Source: Rhizobacter sp. Root1238 (lineage in GTDB: Bacteria; Pseudomonadota; Gammaproteobacteria; Burkholderiales; Burkholderiaceae_C). Taken from it: a stretch of DNA of 64,000 bases. The position numbers and the translations under genes are program-made. Below, piece by piece: positions 8,176-17,667 of this stretch. Position 1 is the stretch's first letter. Every line of letters starts with the position of its first letter. The DNA lies in NCBI RefSeq assembly GCF_001425825.1, contig NZ_LMDM01000047.1, forward strand, positions 200,305-264,304, in the 5' to 3' direction. Under the pieces are notes generated by a model. It saw only the letters and a list, made by a program, of their open reading frames with translations. It made no database searches and had not been told where the DNA came from.

Positions 8176-9597
8176 CTACTCTTTGGTGACCCGCATGACC
8201 TCTTCGAGCGAGGTCACGCCCTCACGCACCAGCCGCTCGCCGTCTTCGCGCATCGAGCGCATGCCGCCGGCTTCGGCGGCGACGAACACCTGCGATTCCG
8301 CCGCGCGGCTGTGGATCAGCGCGCGCACCTTGTCGTCGGCCACCATCAGCTCGTAGACGCCGGTGCGGCCCTTGTAGCCGGAGTTGCCGCATTCGCTGCA
8401 GCCCACCGGGTGCCAGCGGCCCTTCGCGTCCTGCTTCTTGCAGTGCGGGCACAGCTTGCGCACCAGGCGCTGCGCCAGCACGCCCAGCAGGCTGGAGCTC
8501 AGCAGGAAGGGCTCGATGCCCATGTCGGTGAGCCGGGTCACCGCGCTCGGCGCGTCGTTGGTGTGCAGCGTGGCCAGCACCAGGTGGCCCGTCAGCGACG
8601 CCTGCACCGCGATCTGCGCGGTCTCGAAGTCGCGGATCTCGCCGATCATGATGACGTCCGGGTCCTGCCGCAGGATCGCGCGCAGCGCCTTCGCGAAGGT
8701 CAGGTCGATCTTCGCGTTGACCTGCGTCTGGCCGATGCCGCCGAGTTCGTATTCCACCGGGTCTTCGACCGTCAGCACGTTGGTGCTGCTGGTGTCGACG
8801 CGGCCGAGCGAGGCATACAGCGTGGTGGTCTTGCCGGAACCGGTCGGGCCGGTCACCAGCACGATGCCGTGCGGCTGCTGCACCAGCCTGTCGAAGCGTT
8901 CGAGCGTGTCGCCGCCCATGCCCAGGCCTTCGAGCGTGAACTTGGATTCGCCCTTGTCGAGCAGCCGCAGCACCGCGCGCTCGCCGTGCGAGGACGGCAG
9001 CGTCGACACCCGCACGTCGACCGCGCGGCCACCGATGCGCAGCGAGATGCGGCCGTCCTGCGGCAGCCGCTTCTCGGCGATGTCGAGCTCGGCCATGATC
9101 TTCAGCCGCGAGATCAGCGCGGCGTGCAGCGCCTTGTTCGGCTGCACCACCTCGCGCAGCGTGCCGTCCACGCGGAAGCGCACCGAGCTGGAACGCTCGT
9201 AGGGCTCGATGTGGATGTCGCTCGCGCCGTCTTTCGCGGCCTGCGTCAGCAGCGCGTTCAGCATGCGGATGATCGGCGCGTCGTTCGAGGCCTCGAGCAA
9301 GTCCTCGATCGCCGGCAGGTCCTGCATCATGCGGCTCAGGTCGACCTTGCTCTCGACCTCGCCGATGACCACGGCCGCGCTCGATTCGGCGCCGGCATAG
9401 GCGGCGGCGATGCGGTTGACCAGCGTCGAGGACGGCTCGCGTTCCAGCGCGTCGATCGAGTACAGCCGCAGCACCTCGCTGAGCGCCGGCATCGACACCG
9501 TCTCGGGTGCCCACAGCACCAGGCGCTCGCCGTCGTCTTCCAACAGCAGCGTGTGCGCCTTCGCGTAGGCGTAGGGCAGGGGGTGGCGTGCGCCCAT
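8176..9597 (-). CDS. gspE: type II secretion ATPase GspE
   Basis: A 473-residue secretion ATPase of the GspE/PulE/PilB superfamily. Walker A is GPTGSGKT (about 250-257), the Asp box follows it, Walker B is VIMIGEIRD (about 315-323) and the His box [14 protein letters not shown] zinc tetracysteine motif CPHC...CSEC is at about 383-403, typical of true GspE proteins. It powers pseudopilus extension from the cytoplasmic side of the GspFLM platform. The N-terminal region is somewhat short, starting almost at the N1E-like GspL-binding part. It is separated from gspD by 4 bases. Confidence 0.98.
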   Translation of the reverse strand: MGARHPLPYAYAKAHTLLLEDDGERLVLWAPETVSMPALSEVLRLYSIDALEREPSSTLVNRIAAAYAGAESSAAVVIGEVESKVDLSRMMQDLPAIEDLLEASNDAPIIRMLNALLTQAAKDGASDIHIEPYERSSSVRFRVDGTLREVVQPNKALHAALISRLKIMAELDIAEKRLPQDGRISLRIGGRAVDVRVSTLPSSHGERAVLRLLDKGESKFTLEGLGMGGDTLERFDRLVQQPHGIVLVTGPTGSGKTTTLYASLGRVDTSSTNVLTVEDPVEYELGGIGQTQVNAKIDLTFAKALRAILRQDPDVIMIGEIRDFETAQIAVQASLTGHLVLATLHTNDAPSAVTRLTDMGIEPFLLSSSLLGVLAQRLVRKLCPHCKKQDAKGRWHPVGCSECGNSGYKGRTGVYELMVADDKVRALIHSRAAESQVFVAAEAGGMRSMREDGERLVREGVTSLEEVMRVTKE

Positions 9598-9601
9598 GGT
9601 G

Positions 9602-11830
9602 TTACTGCCCCGGCTCGCTGGCAGCCGCGTCGGGGGCCGAAGCGCCCGATGCCGGCGTCGCGGGCAGCGCCGGATTGCGGATCGGCTTCGGCGGCGGCGC
9701 GCTCAGCGCCTTCGGCGAATCCTGCAGCGTGTTCAGCGGCGGCAGCACCGGCGATTCGTTGATCGGCGTGATCCAGCTGTTGCGCGGCTGCTCGGCCTTC
9801 TGCTGCGCGCGGATCGTCTCGTAGCGGTCCAGCGAGACGGCGTTCGAGGTGGCGGCGTCGCGCATCACGATCGGGCGCAGGAACACCATCAGGTTGGTGC
9901 GCGTCTTCTGGCGGTTCTGGCTGCGGAACAGCGCGCCCAGCACCGGGATGTCGCCGAGCAGCGGCACCTTGTTGTTGGTCTCGGTGTACTTGTCCTCGAT
10001 CAGGCCGCCGAGCACGATGATCTCGCCGTCGTCGACGACCACGGTCGATTCGATCGAGCGCTTGTTGGTCGACGGGCCGGCGCTGGTCGTGCCGGGCGCC
10101 ACCTTGTCGGACAGGCTGGACGACTCCTGGAAGATCGTCATGCGCACCGCGCCGTTCTCGCCGATCTGCGGCTTGATCTTCAGCGTGATGCCGACGTCCT
10201 TGCGCTCCACCGTCTGGAACGGGCTGGTGGTCGCGGTACCGGTGTTGGTGAACTGGCCGGTGATGAACGGCACGTTGCTGCCGACGATGATCTTCGCTTC
10301 CTCGTTGTCGAGCGTGATCAGGTTCGGGGTCGAGATGATGTTGCTGTTGGTCTGGCTCTGCAGCAGGTTGGCGATCGCCGCCAGGCCGTACTGGCCGGCG
10401 AACTTGCGGATCACGCCGATGTTGAAGCCCTCGCCGAGGCCGGCGGCGACGCCGGTCGCGTCGATCTGGACCAGGTTGCCCTTGCCGCTCTTCGGCGTGA
10501 AGTTGGTGCCGCCGACGATGCCGGTGGAGTCGCCGCTCTTGCCGATCAGCCCTTGCCACTGGAAGCCGGCTTCCGCGGCGTTGTCGCCGGTCACCTCGAC
10601 GATCATGCTTTCGATGTAGACCTGCGCACGGCGCGAATCGAGCTGGTCGATGACGGCGCGCAGCTGCTTGTAGACCGGCTCGGGCGCCGTGATGATCAGC
10701 GAGTTGCTGGCCGGGTCGGCCTGGATCATGCCGCCGGTCGACGGCGCGGCCGACGGCGTGAGCGGCGCGACCGCCTGCGGGCTGCCGCCCCCTTGCTGGT
10801 TCGGATTGGCGGCCTGCGACAACGCGGCCGTCGGCGAGCTGCCGCCACCGCCTCCGCCACCGCCGCCGGTCGAGCTGAACGCCGCGCGCAGCACGGTCGC
10901 GAGCTTCACCGCATCGCCGTTCTTCAGGTAGACGACGTAGATGTTGCCCATCGGGTTGTCGCCGACCATCGGCTTGTCGAGCTTCTCGATCACCGCCTTG
11001 ATGTTGGCCATGCGGGCCGGCGTGGACGCGCGCACGATCAGCGCGTTGCTGCGGGCATCGACCAGGATCGACGAGGTCGCGCCGCCACCGGGCACGCCGC
11101 CCTGCACGCCGGTGCCGCCGTCGCTCAGGCGCTGCACGACGGTCGCGAGGTCGGTGGCCACCGCGTACTTCAGCGGGATGATCTCGACATCGCCGGAGCT
11201 CGGCGTGTCCATCGCGGCGATGATCTTCGCGATGCGCGTCAGGTTGTCCGCGTAGTCGGTGATCACCAGCGTGTTGTTGCCGGGGTTCGCGTTGATGGTG
11301 TTGTTCGGGCTGATCAGCGGACGCAGCACCGGCACCAGGTTGTTCGCGTTCTCGTGGCTCAGCTTGAAGATCTGCGTCAGCACCTGGTCGCCCTGGCGCG
11401 ACACCGAGCCGACCGACACGGTGCCCGATTGCAGCTTCGCATCGGCCTCGGGCACGACCTTGAACAGCCCGCCGACCTCGACCACCGTGAAGCCCAGGCC
11501 GCGCAGCGCGGCCAGGTAGTTCAGGTAGGCCTCGCGCGGCGTCATCGGTTCTTCGCTGAACAGCGTGATCGTGCCCTTGACGCGCGGGTCGACGACGAAC
11601 TGCTGCTTCAGGATCGCGCCCATCGCGCGCGACACGCCTTCGATGTCGGCATTGACGAAGTTGAGGGTGACCGGTTCGCCCTTGAAGCGCGACGGCGCCG
11701 GCGTGGCGGGCTGCTGTGCCAGCACGACCGGGAACGCCCCGAGGTTGGTCGTCAACAGCGCGGCCACCAGCGCGCCGACGAGCGGACGTCGCGGCTGGAG
11801 CAGAGGGGAGTGGCGCTTTTTCATGCTCAT
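9602..11830 (-). CDS. gspD: type II secretion outer-membrane secretin GspD
   Basis: A 742-residue secretin. The signal peptide is at about 1-39 ([23 protein letters not shown]). The N0 domain ([20 protein letters not shown]) and N1-N3 repeats follow, then the secretin core with [20 protein letters not shown] and [17 protein letters not shown] run of nine glycines plus a Ser/Gln/Pro-rich loop (around residues 300-350) interrupts N3, as often seen in Burkholderiales. It forms the outer-membrane exit pore. The start at 11830 overlaps the gspN stop (ATGA). An alternative start is 11824. No pilotin gene is adjacent. Confidence 0.97.
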   Translation of the reverse strand: MSMKKRHSPLLQPRRPLVGALVAALLTTNLGAFPVVLAQQPATPAPSRFKGEPVTLNFVNADIEGVSRAMGAILKQQFVVDPRVKGTITLFSEEPMTPREAYLNYLAALRGLGFTVVEVGGLFKVVPEADAKLQSGTVSVGSVSRQGDQVLTQIFKLSHENANNLVPVLRPLISPNNTINANPGNNTLVITDYADNLTRIAKIIAAMDTPSSGDVEIIPLKYAVATDLATVVQRLSDGGTGVQGGVPGGGATSSILVDARSNALIVRASTPARMANIKAVIEKLDKPMVGDNPMGNIYVVYLKNGDAVKLATVLRAAFSSTGGGGGGGGGSSPTAALSQAANPNQQGGGSPQAVAPLTPSAAPSTGGMIQADPASNSLIITAPEPVYKQLRAVIDQLDSRRAQVYIESMIVEVTGDNAAEAGFQWQGLIGKSGDSTGIVGGTNFTPKSGKGNLVQIDATGVAAGLGEGFNIGVIRKFAGQYGLAAIANLLQSQTNSNIISTPNLITLDNEEAKIIVGSNVPFITGQFTNTGTATTSPFQTVERKDVGITLKIKPQIGENGAVRMTIFQESSSLSDKVAPGTTSAGPSTNKRSIESTVVVDDGEIIVLGGLIEDKYTETNNKVPLLGDIPVLGALFRSQNRQKTRTNLMVFLRPIVMRDAATSNAVSLDRYETIRAQQKAEQPRNSWITPINESPVLPPLNTLQDSPKALSAPPPKPIRNPALPATPASGASAPDAAASEPGQ

Positions 11831-12747
11831 CCGATCGAAATGACGGACACGGCGCCGTTGCGCCGCCCGATGATGTTCAGCAGGTTGCTCAGTGCGGCTT
11901 CGTCGCCGCTGTTTGCACGGGCCTCGCCGCGAAAGCGCACGCCATTGGCGCCCACGCTGCCGTTGCCCGAGAGTTGAAGGGCGCCGTCGAGCGTCGTCAG
12001 GCTCAGCTGCGACGGGCCGCCGCCCGCATTGCCGGTCAGCGACAGGCGGTAGCTGCCCAGCGTCTCGAGCGTCGACACGCGCGACGCCGCACCGATCAGC
12101 TCGACATCGGCCCGGCCGTCCAGCAGCCAGCGGCCTTGCACCCATTCCATCTTCAACCCCGGCGACACCAGGCGCAGCGCGCCGCCGAGCTGCAAGGTGT
12201 TCCATGGCGTGCCCAGGCCGCCGAGCAGCGCGCCCGGCCACTGGCCGGTCCAGCCGGCCTGCGGCATCAGCGTCATCGACAGCCGGCCGAAGCCGGGCTT
12301 GATCTGCAGCGCGACGCTGCCGTTCAGGCAGCAGGCCTGGCGCGCGACCAGCTCGAAGCCGAGGCCGCGCAGGCCGAGCGACCAGTCGAGCCGGCCCGGC
12401 AGCGCGGCGGCATCGCGGCTGCCCGGGCCGCCGGTCAGCACGACCACCGCGCTGCCCGACCAGACGGTGCCGCGCGCATCGGCCAGCAGCACGCGCTGGC
12501 CGGAGGCCGATTCGATCGCGCCGGCCAGCCAGCTGGCGGGCGCAAAGGCGACCAGCCCGAACAGCAGGCCGAGCACGGTGCCGGCGATGCCCCAGCGCGT
12601 GGCGGCGCCGCGCGACTGGTCCCAGGCCAGTTCGGCGAAGGTGGATTCCTGCCAGGCCGACGGGCTCAGGCTGGCGGCGAAGCGGCGCTTGCCGACGCGC
12701 TTCGGCACGTTGCGCCCGAGCGGGCGCAGGAACGGACGGGTGGCCAT
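11827..12747 (-). CDS. gspN: type II secretion protein GspN
   Basis: A 306-residue bitopic inner-membrane protein. The basic N-terminal cytoplasmic segment is about 1-50, one TM (WGIAGTVLGLLFGLVAFAPASWL) about 52-74, and the rest is beta-rich periplasmic (GRLDWSLGLRGLGFELVA, LSLTTLDGALQLSGNGS). GspN is present only in some T2SS and its role in assembly is unclear. Its start overlaps the gspM stop (TGATG) and its stop overlaps the gspD start (ATGA), so translation is probably coupled. Confidence 0.92.
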   Translation of the reverse strand: MATRPFLRPLGRNVPKRVGKRRFAASLSPSAWQESTFAELAWDQSRGAATRWGIAGTVLGLLFGLVAFAPASWLAGAIESASGQRVLLADARGTVWSGSAVVVLTGGPGSRDAAALPGRLDWSLGLRGLGFELVARQACCLNGSVALQIKPGFGRLSMTLMPQAGWTGQWPGALLGGLGTPWNTLQLGGALRLVSPGLKMEWVQGRWLLDGRADVELIGAASRVSTLETLGSYRLSLTGNAGGGPSQLSLTTLDGALQLSGNGSVGANGVRFRGEARANSGDEAALSNLLNIIGRRNGAVSVISIG

Positions 12748-13289
12748 CAGGCGCCCCCTCCGAAGCTGACGAGGATGGTGCCGGCGTAGCCCTGCGGGCC
12801 GCGCGTCAGCTGCGCATCGACCGGCCGCGCGCGTGCGCCGCTGCGGGCTTCGCCGAGCCAGGAGCGCAGCTTCTCGCCGGAGACGCCGGTGAGCGTCAGC
12901 GTCGCGCGGTCGCCCTGCACCGAGATCTTGCCCCGGTCGCCGAGCCGGTCGGTGGCGGACTTGAGCGCCTCGGCCGCCTGCTGCGGCGACACCGGCGCCA
13001 CGCCGCGCAGCTCGCGCACCTCGCCGGCCAGGCGCTGCATCGATTGCAGCTGGGCGTCGAGCGCATCGAGCGTGGCCGGCGCCTCGCGCAGCACGCGCAG
13101 TGCCGGCGCGACCGCGATCATCCAGACGATCAGGATGCCGACGCAGATCAAGGCGGCACCGGCGCCCATGCGCTCGCGTGCGGCCAGGCCGCTCCACATC
13201 GTGAGGAACTGGGTGCGCGCAGCGGCCAGCGGGGCCGGCAGGGCCAGGCGCGAGGCACCCGGGGAACGGGAGGGGCGGGCGGTGCTCAC
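12747..13289 (-). CDS. gspM: type II secretion assembly protein GspM
   Basis: A 180-residue inner-membrane protein. It has a short cytoplasmic N-terminus, a TM at about 44-65 (AGAALICVGILIVWMIAVAP), a coiled-coil-like stretch (LREAPATLDALDAQLQSMQR) and a small C-terminal ferredoxin-like domain (ATLTLTGVSGEKLRSWL). It partners GspL. The only start that fits is GTG 13289, which overlaps the gspL stop as GTGA. The stop overlaps the gspN start. Confidence 0.92.
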   Translation of the reverse strand: MSTARPSRSPGASRLALPAPLAAARTQFLTMWSGLAARERMGAGAALICVGILIVWMIAVAPALRVLREAPATLDALDAQLQSMQRLAGEVRELRGVAPVSPQQAAEALKSATDRLGDRGKISVQGDRATLTLTGVSGEKLRSWLGEARSGARARPVDAQLTRGPQGYAGTILVSFGGGA

Positions 13290-14554
13290 AGCGGGCGTCC
13301 TGGCGTCGTGGCGGGGGCGCGGCTGATGGTGAGCCGGCCATCGACCGACTCGACCTGCCAGCCGGCGGGGGTCAACTGGTTGCGGAACTGGTCGATCTGC
13401 GGCGGGCTCCAGCCGGCGGCCGCGAGCGTCAGCTTGCCGGGCTCGTACTTCAGCGTCTCGACCGGCGGGCGATCGGGCGGCCACGCCGCGGCGGCGGCTT
13501 GCAGCATCGGCTCGAAATCGGTTTCTCCAGGGCGGCCGGCCGCGGCGCGCAGCGTGTCGGTCTCGCGCTGCATCTGGGCCGGTGCGTCGAGCACTGCGCG
13601 CACCTGCGGATAGGCGGTCTGCACCACGGCGACCATCGCCTGCCGGCGCGCCGAGATCGCCGAACTCTGGTGCGCGGCCCACAGGTTCAGGCCGAGCAGC
13701 TGCACGACGACGAGGGTGATCAGCCCGTAGCGCAGCGGCCGCCAGGTGGGCGTCAGGAACTTGCGCCAGCTGTCGCGCAGCGCGCGCGTGCCGCGGTTCT
13801 TGCGGGCCAGCGAGAACTGGCGCAGGTTCCACAGCGAGCGCGAGGCCTGCAGCGCGCGCTGGGCCGGCGTCATCACGGTGATCGGGTTGCCGAGCCAGCG
13901 TTCGGCGGCAGTCGCCGCGGCCGGCGTGGCGCTCCAGCGGGCGCCGTCGGGCAGCGGCTGCGGCAGCAGCGCCCGCGCGAGCGTGCCCTGCAGGCTGACG
14001 AGCGCGACGCCGTCGTGGTGCGACCAGCTCAGCGTGATGGCTTCGGCGCCACGCGCGCCCTGCGGGTCGGCGGCACCTTCGGCGAAGTGCCCGGTCGGTG
14101 GATCGTCGGGCCAGGCCACCGGCACGAGGCGGTCGACGAAGACCTGCGCTTTTTCGAGGGCGGCCAGTTCGCCGGTGAGCCACAGGCGGTCGACCGCGGC
14201 GATCCAGGTCGGCTGGCCGGCGACGGCTTCGGGTGCGACGGCCAGGTGCACGCCCTCGGCGTCGTCGAGCAGGGCTTCTTCGAGCACGCCGGTGAGGGCG
14301 GCGCGCAGCCGCGCGGCGGGCGCCTTCGGCAGCGTGATGCGGTGCCAGCTGACGTCGGTGTCGGCCAGCACGGCGACCACGACGTTCGCCTTCGGCAGCA
14401 GCGACGCGGCGCAGCGGCCGTGGGTGGCCATCGACAGGCCGTCGGGCGACATCGCGTAGACGTACTCGGTGCCCGTGCCGTCCACGCCGGCCGGGCCCTG
14501 GGCGCTGGCGCGCAACCGGGGGCGGGGCGGGATCTGGATGACGAGTGTGCTCAT
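13286..14554 (-). CDS. gspL: type II secretion protein GspL
   Basis: A 422-residue protein. The cytoplasmic actin-like domain that recruits GspE covers about 1-225 (VVVAVLADTDVSWHRITLPK, LRAALTGVLEEALLDD). There is one TM at about 265-285 (LRYGLITLVVVQLLGLNLWA) and a periplasmic domain to the end. It links the ATPase to GspM and GspF. The start at 14554 (MSTLVIQIPP) was preferred to an in-frame ATG 16 codons upstream. It lies 124 bases after gspK, the only sizeable gap in the operon. Confidence 0.93.
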   Translation of the reverse strand: MSTLVIQIPPRPRLRASAQGPAGVDGTGTEYVYAMSPDGLSMATHGRCAASLLPKANVVVAVLADTDVSWHRITLPKAPAARLRAALTGVLEEALLDDAEGVHLAVAPEAVAGQPTWIAAVDRLWLTGELAALEKAQVFVDRLVPVAWPDDPPTGHFAEGAADPQGARGAEAITLSWSHHDGVALVSLQGTLARALLPQPLPDGARWSATPAAATAAERWLGNPITVMTPAQRALQASRSLWNLRQFSLARKNRGTRALRDSWRKFLTPTWRPLRYGLITLVVVQLLGLNLWAAHQSSAISARRQAMVAVVQTAYPQVRAVLDAPAQMQRETDTLRAAAGRPGETDFEPMLQAAAAAWPPDRPPVETLKYEPGKLTLAAAGWSPPQIDQFRNQLTPAGWQVESVDGRLTISRAPATTPGRPL

Positions 14555-14678
14555 GGGGGGCGCGATGTTGGCTGCGGCATTGTAGGCATGCGGCGCGCGC
14601 AAACCTTAACAAATCAACGACTTACGGTGTCTTGTTGTAGTAGTTCCTGCGGCAGCGTGGCGGCGCTGCCCATGCTTG
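14555..14678 (-). other. gspK-gspL intergenic gap with hairpin and possible promoter
   Basis: This is the only real gap in the otherwise overlapping gsp operon, and it is AT-richer than its surroundings. It holds a perfect 7-bp hairpin with a 6-base loop (14651-14670, GGCAGCG/CGCTGCC). On the minus strand it also has a TACAAT hexamer at 14579-14584 that could be a -10 box; no good -35 is visible. It may be a processing site or internal promoter. Confidence 0.35.
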
Positions 14679-15647
14679 TCAATTACCGCTGTCCATCGAG
14701 CTCACGCGTTCGCGCGACAACGGGGTCACGGTGGTGCCGCGGCGCTCGACCACCGAGCGCTGTTCGAGCACCTGGTCGGTCAGCCGCAACCGGCCGCGTA
14801 CCTCGAAGTAGCTGGTGTTCACGCTGATCTGGGCACCGTTGAGCTGCGGAAAGGTGGCGGGCAGCTGCGCCTGGACATCCGCCGGGCTCTTGAACGGGTT
14901 GCGCTGGCGCACCTGGACCAGGCGCTCGGCGGTGCCCACATCGACGTTCATCACCGAGGCCAGCACTTCCTTGCTGGCGGTGTTGGCGTTGATCGGCGTG
15001 CGGGTGGGCAGGATGGTGATGTAGGGCTCCAGCCGGGCGAGTGCGGCGGGATCGACGCCCAGCCAGACCAGCTGGTCGAAGCGCTTCGGCAGCAGCGGCG
15101 CGTTGGCGGTGCCGGTGGGCGCGCTGGCGCCGGGGACGGGTGGGGTCGCCTGCAGCAGGCCCTTGGCGAGGTTGTCGGCCACCGTCACCGCGACGTTGGC
15201 GCGTTCGCACAGGCGCCGGAAGGCTTCAACGTCGGGCGTGCTGGGCTTGCCGCCGTCGACCAGGTTGGTCAGGTTGAAGCGTGCCTGCAGGTCGGAGATG
15301 CCGCCGGACAGGAAGGCCTCCGGCGCATCGTCGGTGTTGTCCTTGTCGGCGGCGAGAAAGGTGGACAGCCGCGCTTCCTCGAGCGGCACCGCCCAGGGTT
15401 CGCCGAGGTTGTCGGAGCCACCCGACTTGGCGTCTTCCTTCAGGATGATGCGCGACCAGTCGAGCGCGCCAGACAGCATCCACGCGGACTGCGAGCGCGA
15501 GCGTTCGGCCGTCTCGACCTGCACCGCCCGCCACTGCTGCCAGACCATCGACACCGCCAGCGTCGCGATCAGCGTGACGATGATCATCGCCATCAGCAGC
15601 GCGGCGCCGCGCTGCGCGAAGGCCGGGACCGTGCGGTGGCGCGTCAT
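14679..15647 (-). CDS. gspK: type II secretion minor pseudopilin GspK
   Basis: A 322-residue minor pseudopilin, long as expected for GspK. The type III leader QRG precedes the hydrophobic helix AALLMAMIIVTLIATLAVSMV; GspK lacks the usual Glu5, as here. The large globular domain has the helix-hairpin-helix-like segment TPINANTASKEVLASVMNV. It caps the pseudopilus tip with GspI and GspJ. The start overlaps the gspJ stop (ATGA). Confidence 0.95.
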   Translation of the reverse strand: MTRHRTVPAFAQRGAALLMAMIIVTLIATLAVSMVWQQWRAVQVETAERSRSQSAWMLSGALDWSRIILKEDAKSGGSDNLGEPWAVPLEEARLSTFLAADKDNTDDAPEAFLSGGISDLQARFNLTNLVDGGKPSTPDVEAFRRLCERANVAVTVADNLAKGLLQATPPVPGASAPTGTANAPLLPKRFDQLVWLGVDPAALARLEPYITILPTRTPINANTASKEVLASVMNVDVGTAERLVQVRQRNPFKSPADVQAQLPATFPQLNGAQISVNTSYFEVRGRLRLTDQVLEQRSVVERRGTTVTPLSRERVSSMDSGN

Positions 15648-16297
15648 TGCGGGCCGATCGTCACGTCGCGCGTGACATTGCCGGAGAAGCCGCTGCCTTC
15701 GCCGAAGCTCAGCACCAGGCGCACGCCCTGCGGCAGCGGGGTGGTGATGCCCGACGGCGGATTCGGCTGCCCGTTGTTCGGCTGCGTGGGGTCGGCGCTG
15801 GACTGCGCATTGGTCCAGGCGTTGCCGCGGTAGTAATACACCTGCCAGTCGGACAGGCCGGTCAGCGTGCGCAGCTGGCCGACCTCGCTGCCGAGGAACT
15901 GCTGGCTCGACATCCAGTTCTGCTGCAGTTCGCTGGCCGTCGTGACGACCGGACCGGCCCAGCGCAGCCAGGTGCCGCCGCGCAGCGACCACACCACCAT
16001 CTGCATGCCGCCGGGCACGCGGCGCGACACGCGCATCGACGCGCCGTCGAACGCCATCGCGCTCGGCAGCACGCCGCTGTCCTGCGCGTTGTCGAGGTCC
16101 TGCTCCCACTGGGCGAGCACGCTGCTGACGCGCAGCACCTGCTCGAGCCGCTGCTGGCTCGCGGCGCGCGCGCGCACGATGCCGTCGACGCCCTGCCAGG
16201 ACATCATCGCGACGATCGCCATGATGGTCATCGCGACCAGCACCTCGATCAGCGTGAAACCGCCGGTGCGGGGGAGGGGCAGGTGGCGGGCGTCCAT
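15644..16297 (-). CDS. gspJ: type II secretion minor pseudopilin GspJ
   Basis: A 217-residue pseudopilin. The leader is MDARHLPLPRTGG and the processed N-terminus FTLIEVLVAMTIMAIVAMMS with Glu5. The C-terminal part is beta-rich (VYYYRGNAWTNAQSS). It is part of the tip complex with GspI and GspK. It begins at the gspI stop (TGATG) and ends in an ATGA overlap with gspK. Maturation needs a prepilin peptidase, which is not encoded in this window. Confidence 0.95.
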   Translation of the reverse strand: MDARHLPLPRTGGFTLIEVLVAMTIMAIVAMMSWQGVDGIVRARAASQQRLEQVLRVSSVLAQWEQDLDNAQDSGVLPSAMAFDGASMRVSRRVPGGMQMVVWSLRGGTWLRWAGPVVTTASELQQNWMSSQQFLGSEVGQLRTLTGLSDWQVYYYRGNAWTNAQSSADPTQPNNGQPNPPSGITTPLPQGVRLVLSFGEGSGFSGNVTRDVTIGPQ

Positions 16298-16674
16298 CAG
16301 CGCGGCAGGATGGTCGAGAGCGTCAGCACTGGCTGGTCGTCCTCGTTGAAGATCTGCGCGTCGACGCGCCGGAAGTTCGGGTTCGGCGTCGGCCGCGTGG
16401 CCTGCTTGCCCTTGTAGCTGGCGCCGAATTGGTCGCAGCTGAATTCGGAATCGCCGACGCTCGGGAAGGTGTGGCTGAGCTTCAGCCCGGTGAGCTGGTT
16501 CTCGGCGCACCACTGGGCCGCGGTGACCTCGACCAGGCGCTGCGTGTTGTTGGTCAGCGCGCCCGCGGCCTTGATGCCGGCGCCGAGCGTGACCGCGATG
16601 ATGGCCAGCGCGACCAGCACCTCGATCAGCGTGAAGCCGGCCGCGGTGTCGCGCTGCGCGCGGTGGAGGGTCAT
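16297..16674 (-). CDS. gspI: type II secretion minor pseudopilin GspI
   Basis: A 125-residue pseudopilin with the short leader MTLHRAQRDTAAG, then FTLIEVLVALAIIAVTLGAG with Glu5. It keeps the GspI feature AAQWCAENQLTGLKL after the helix. It nucleates the tip complex with GspJ and GspK. The start overlaps the gspH stop (ATGA) and the stop overlaps the gspJ start (TGATG). Confidence 0.95.
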   Translation of the reverse strand: MTLHRAQRDTAAGFTLIEVLVALAIIAVTLGAGIKAAGALTNNTQRLVEVTAAQWCAENQLTGLKLSHTFPSVGDSEFSCDQFGASYKGKQATRPTPNPNFRRVDAQIFNEDDQPVLTLSTILPR

Positions 16675-17228
16675 GGTTGCGCGACCTGCTCGTTGTCGAG
16701 CACCACGAACGGGCCGAGCCCGTCGGTGCCGAGCGCGACGTTCTGGTCGTCGAGGTGCAGCACGATGCGCTGGGCGCCGATCAGCGGTTCGGGCCCGAGC
16801 ACGATGGCCTTGGCGCCGGCGATGTCGGCCGTGACTTCCGGCGTCAGCCACTTGGTCGGCAGGTCGTTGGTGGTCGGCAGGCCGACGAAGCGGAAGCCTT
16901 CGGCGGCGTTCGGTTCGGCCGCGCGCGGCAGCCAGGTCACCGCGATGCCCGACGCGCGCGACGCGGCGCGCGCCGATTCGAGCAGCGCGACCAGCCGCGC
17001 TGCTTCATGGTCGAGCCGGGTGCTGGCTGGATTGCGGATCGACAGGCTCGCGACCGCCGAGGCGATGGCGATCAAGGTCACCACCACCAGCAGTTCGATC
17101 AGCGTGAAGCCGCCCGCATGCGCCCGGCGCGCGAGCCCCGGGCCGCAGCACGGGTCATTGCCAGGAGCCAACTTCGGCGTCTTTGCCTTCACCGCCCACC
17201 TGGCCATCGGCACCGAGGCTGTAGACAT
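16671..17228 (-). CDS. gspH: type II secretion minor pseudopilin GspH (start uncertain)
   Basis: The mature part is a clear GspH pseudopilin: GGFTLIELLVVVTLIAIASA with Glu5, then SARAASRASGIAVTW and a C-terminal beta domain. The N-terminus is odd. The first in-frame ATG (17228) gives a 40-residue leader and a 74-base overlap with gspG. Neighbouring gsp junctions mostly use ATGA or TGATG overlaps. An ATG does overlap the gspG stop at 17155-17158, but it is out of frame by one base. One extra base in the C/G run at 17136-17142 would join it to the pseudopilin with a 17-residue leader. The stated start is therefore tentative. Confidence 0.85.
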   Translation of the reverse strand: MSTASVPMARWAVKAKTPKLAPGNDPCCGPGLARRAHAGGFTLIELLVVVTLIAIASAVASLSIRNPASTRLDHEAARLVALLESARAASRASGIAVTWLPRAAEPNAAEGFRFVGLPTTNDLPTKWLTPEVTADIAGAKAIVLGPEPLIGAQRIVLHLDDQNVALGTDGLGPFVVLDNEQVAQP

Positions 17229-17592
17229 CGATCTCGCCTTTCACGCCCGGGTTGGCGTATTGGTACGGCTTGCCCCACGGGTCGTTGGGCAGCTTGTCGA
17301 GGTAGGGCTTCCAGTTCGGCGGAATGGTGCCGGCGGTCGGCTTGACGACCAGGGCCTGCAGGCCCTGCTCGCCGGACGGGAAGCGCTGGTTGTCGAGCTT
17401 GTAGAGCTTGAGCGCCTGCATCAGGTTGTTGACGTCGGTGCGGGCGGCGGTGACGCGCGCTTCGGCGGCGCGGTCGAGCACGTTCGGGACGATCAACGCT
17501 GCCAGCACGCCGATGATCACCAGCACGACCATCAGTTCGATCAGCGTGAAGCCGCGCTGGCGGCGAAGGGATTGAAGAGAGGGGCGGGTCAT
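17155..17592 (-). CDS. gspG: type II secretion major pseudopilin GspG
   Basis: A 145-residue major pseudopilin. The leader is MTRPSLQSLRRQRG and the helix FTLIELMVVLVIIGVLAALI has Glu5. The conserved GspG body follows: ALKLYKLDNQRFPSGEQGL, DPWGKPYQY and the calcium-site region LGADGQVGGEGKDAEVGSW. It forms the shaft of the pseudopilus. It is the first gene of the minus-strand operon, divergent from gspC. A TATGAT hexamer on the minus strand (17654-17659) could be its -10 box; no clear -35 or Shine-Dalgarno is visible. Confidence 0.97.
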   Translation of the reverse strand: MTRPSLQSLRRQRGFTLIELMVVLVIIGVLAALIVPNVLDRAAEARVTAARTDVNNLMQALKLYKLDNQRFPSGEQGLQALVVKPTAGTIPPNWKPYLDKLPNDPWGKPYQYANPGVKGEIDVYSLGADGQVGGEGKDAEVGSWQ

Positions 17593-17667
17593 AGGCGTGT
17601 CTGCAACAGAGGTGTCAGCAACAATCACGTTACCGTTCGGAGGTGAACGATCAATCATAATCGTCGA

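Noticed and set aside
10844..10870. Phase-variable repeat in gspD (glycine run)
   Set aside because: The nine-Gly stretch uses mixed GGN codons, not a homopolymer or regular short repeat likely to slip; Gly-rich loops are common in secretins.
9596..11977. A 793-codon plus-strand frame opposite gspD
   Set aside because: Antisense shadow of an unmistakable secretin; low-complexity Arg/Ala/Val composition.
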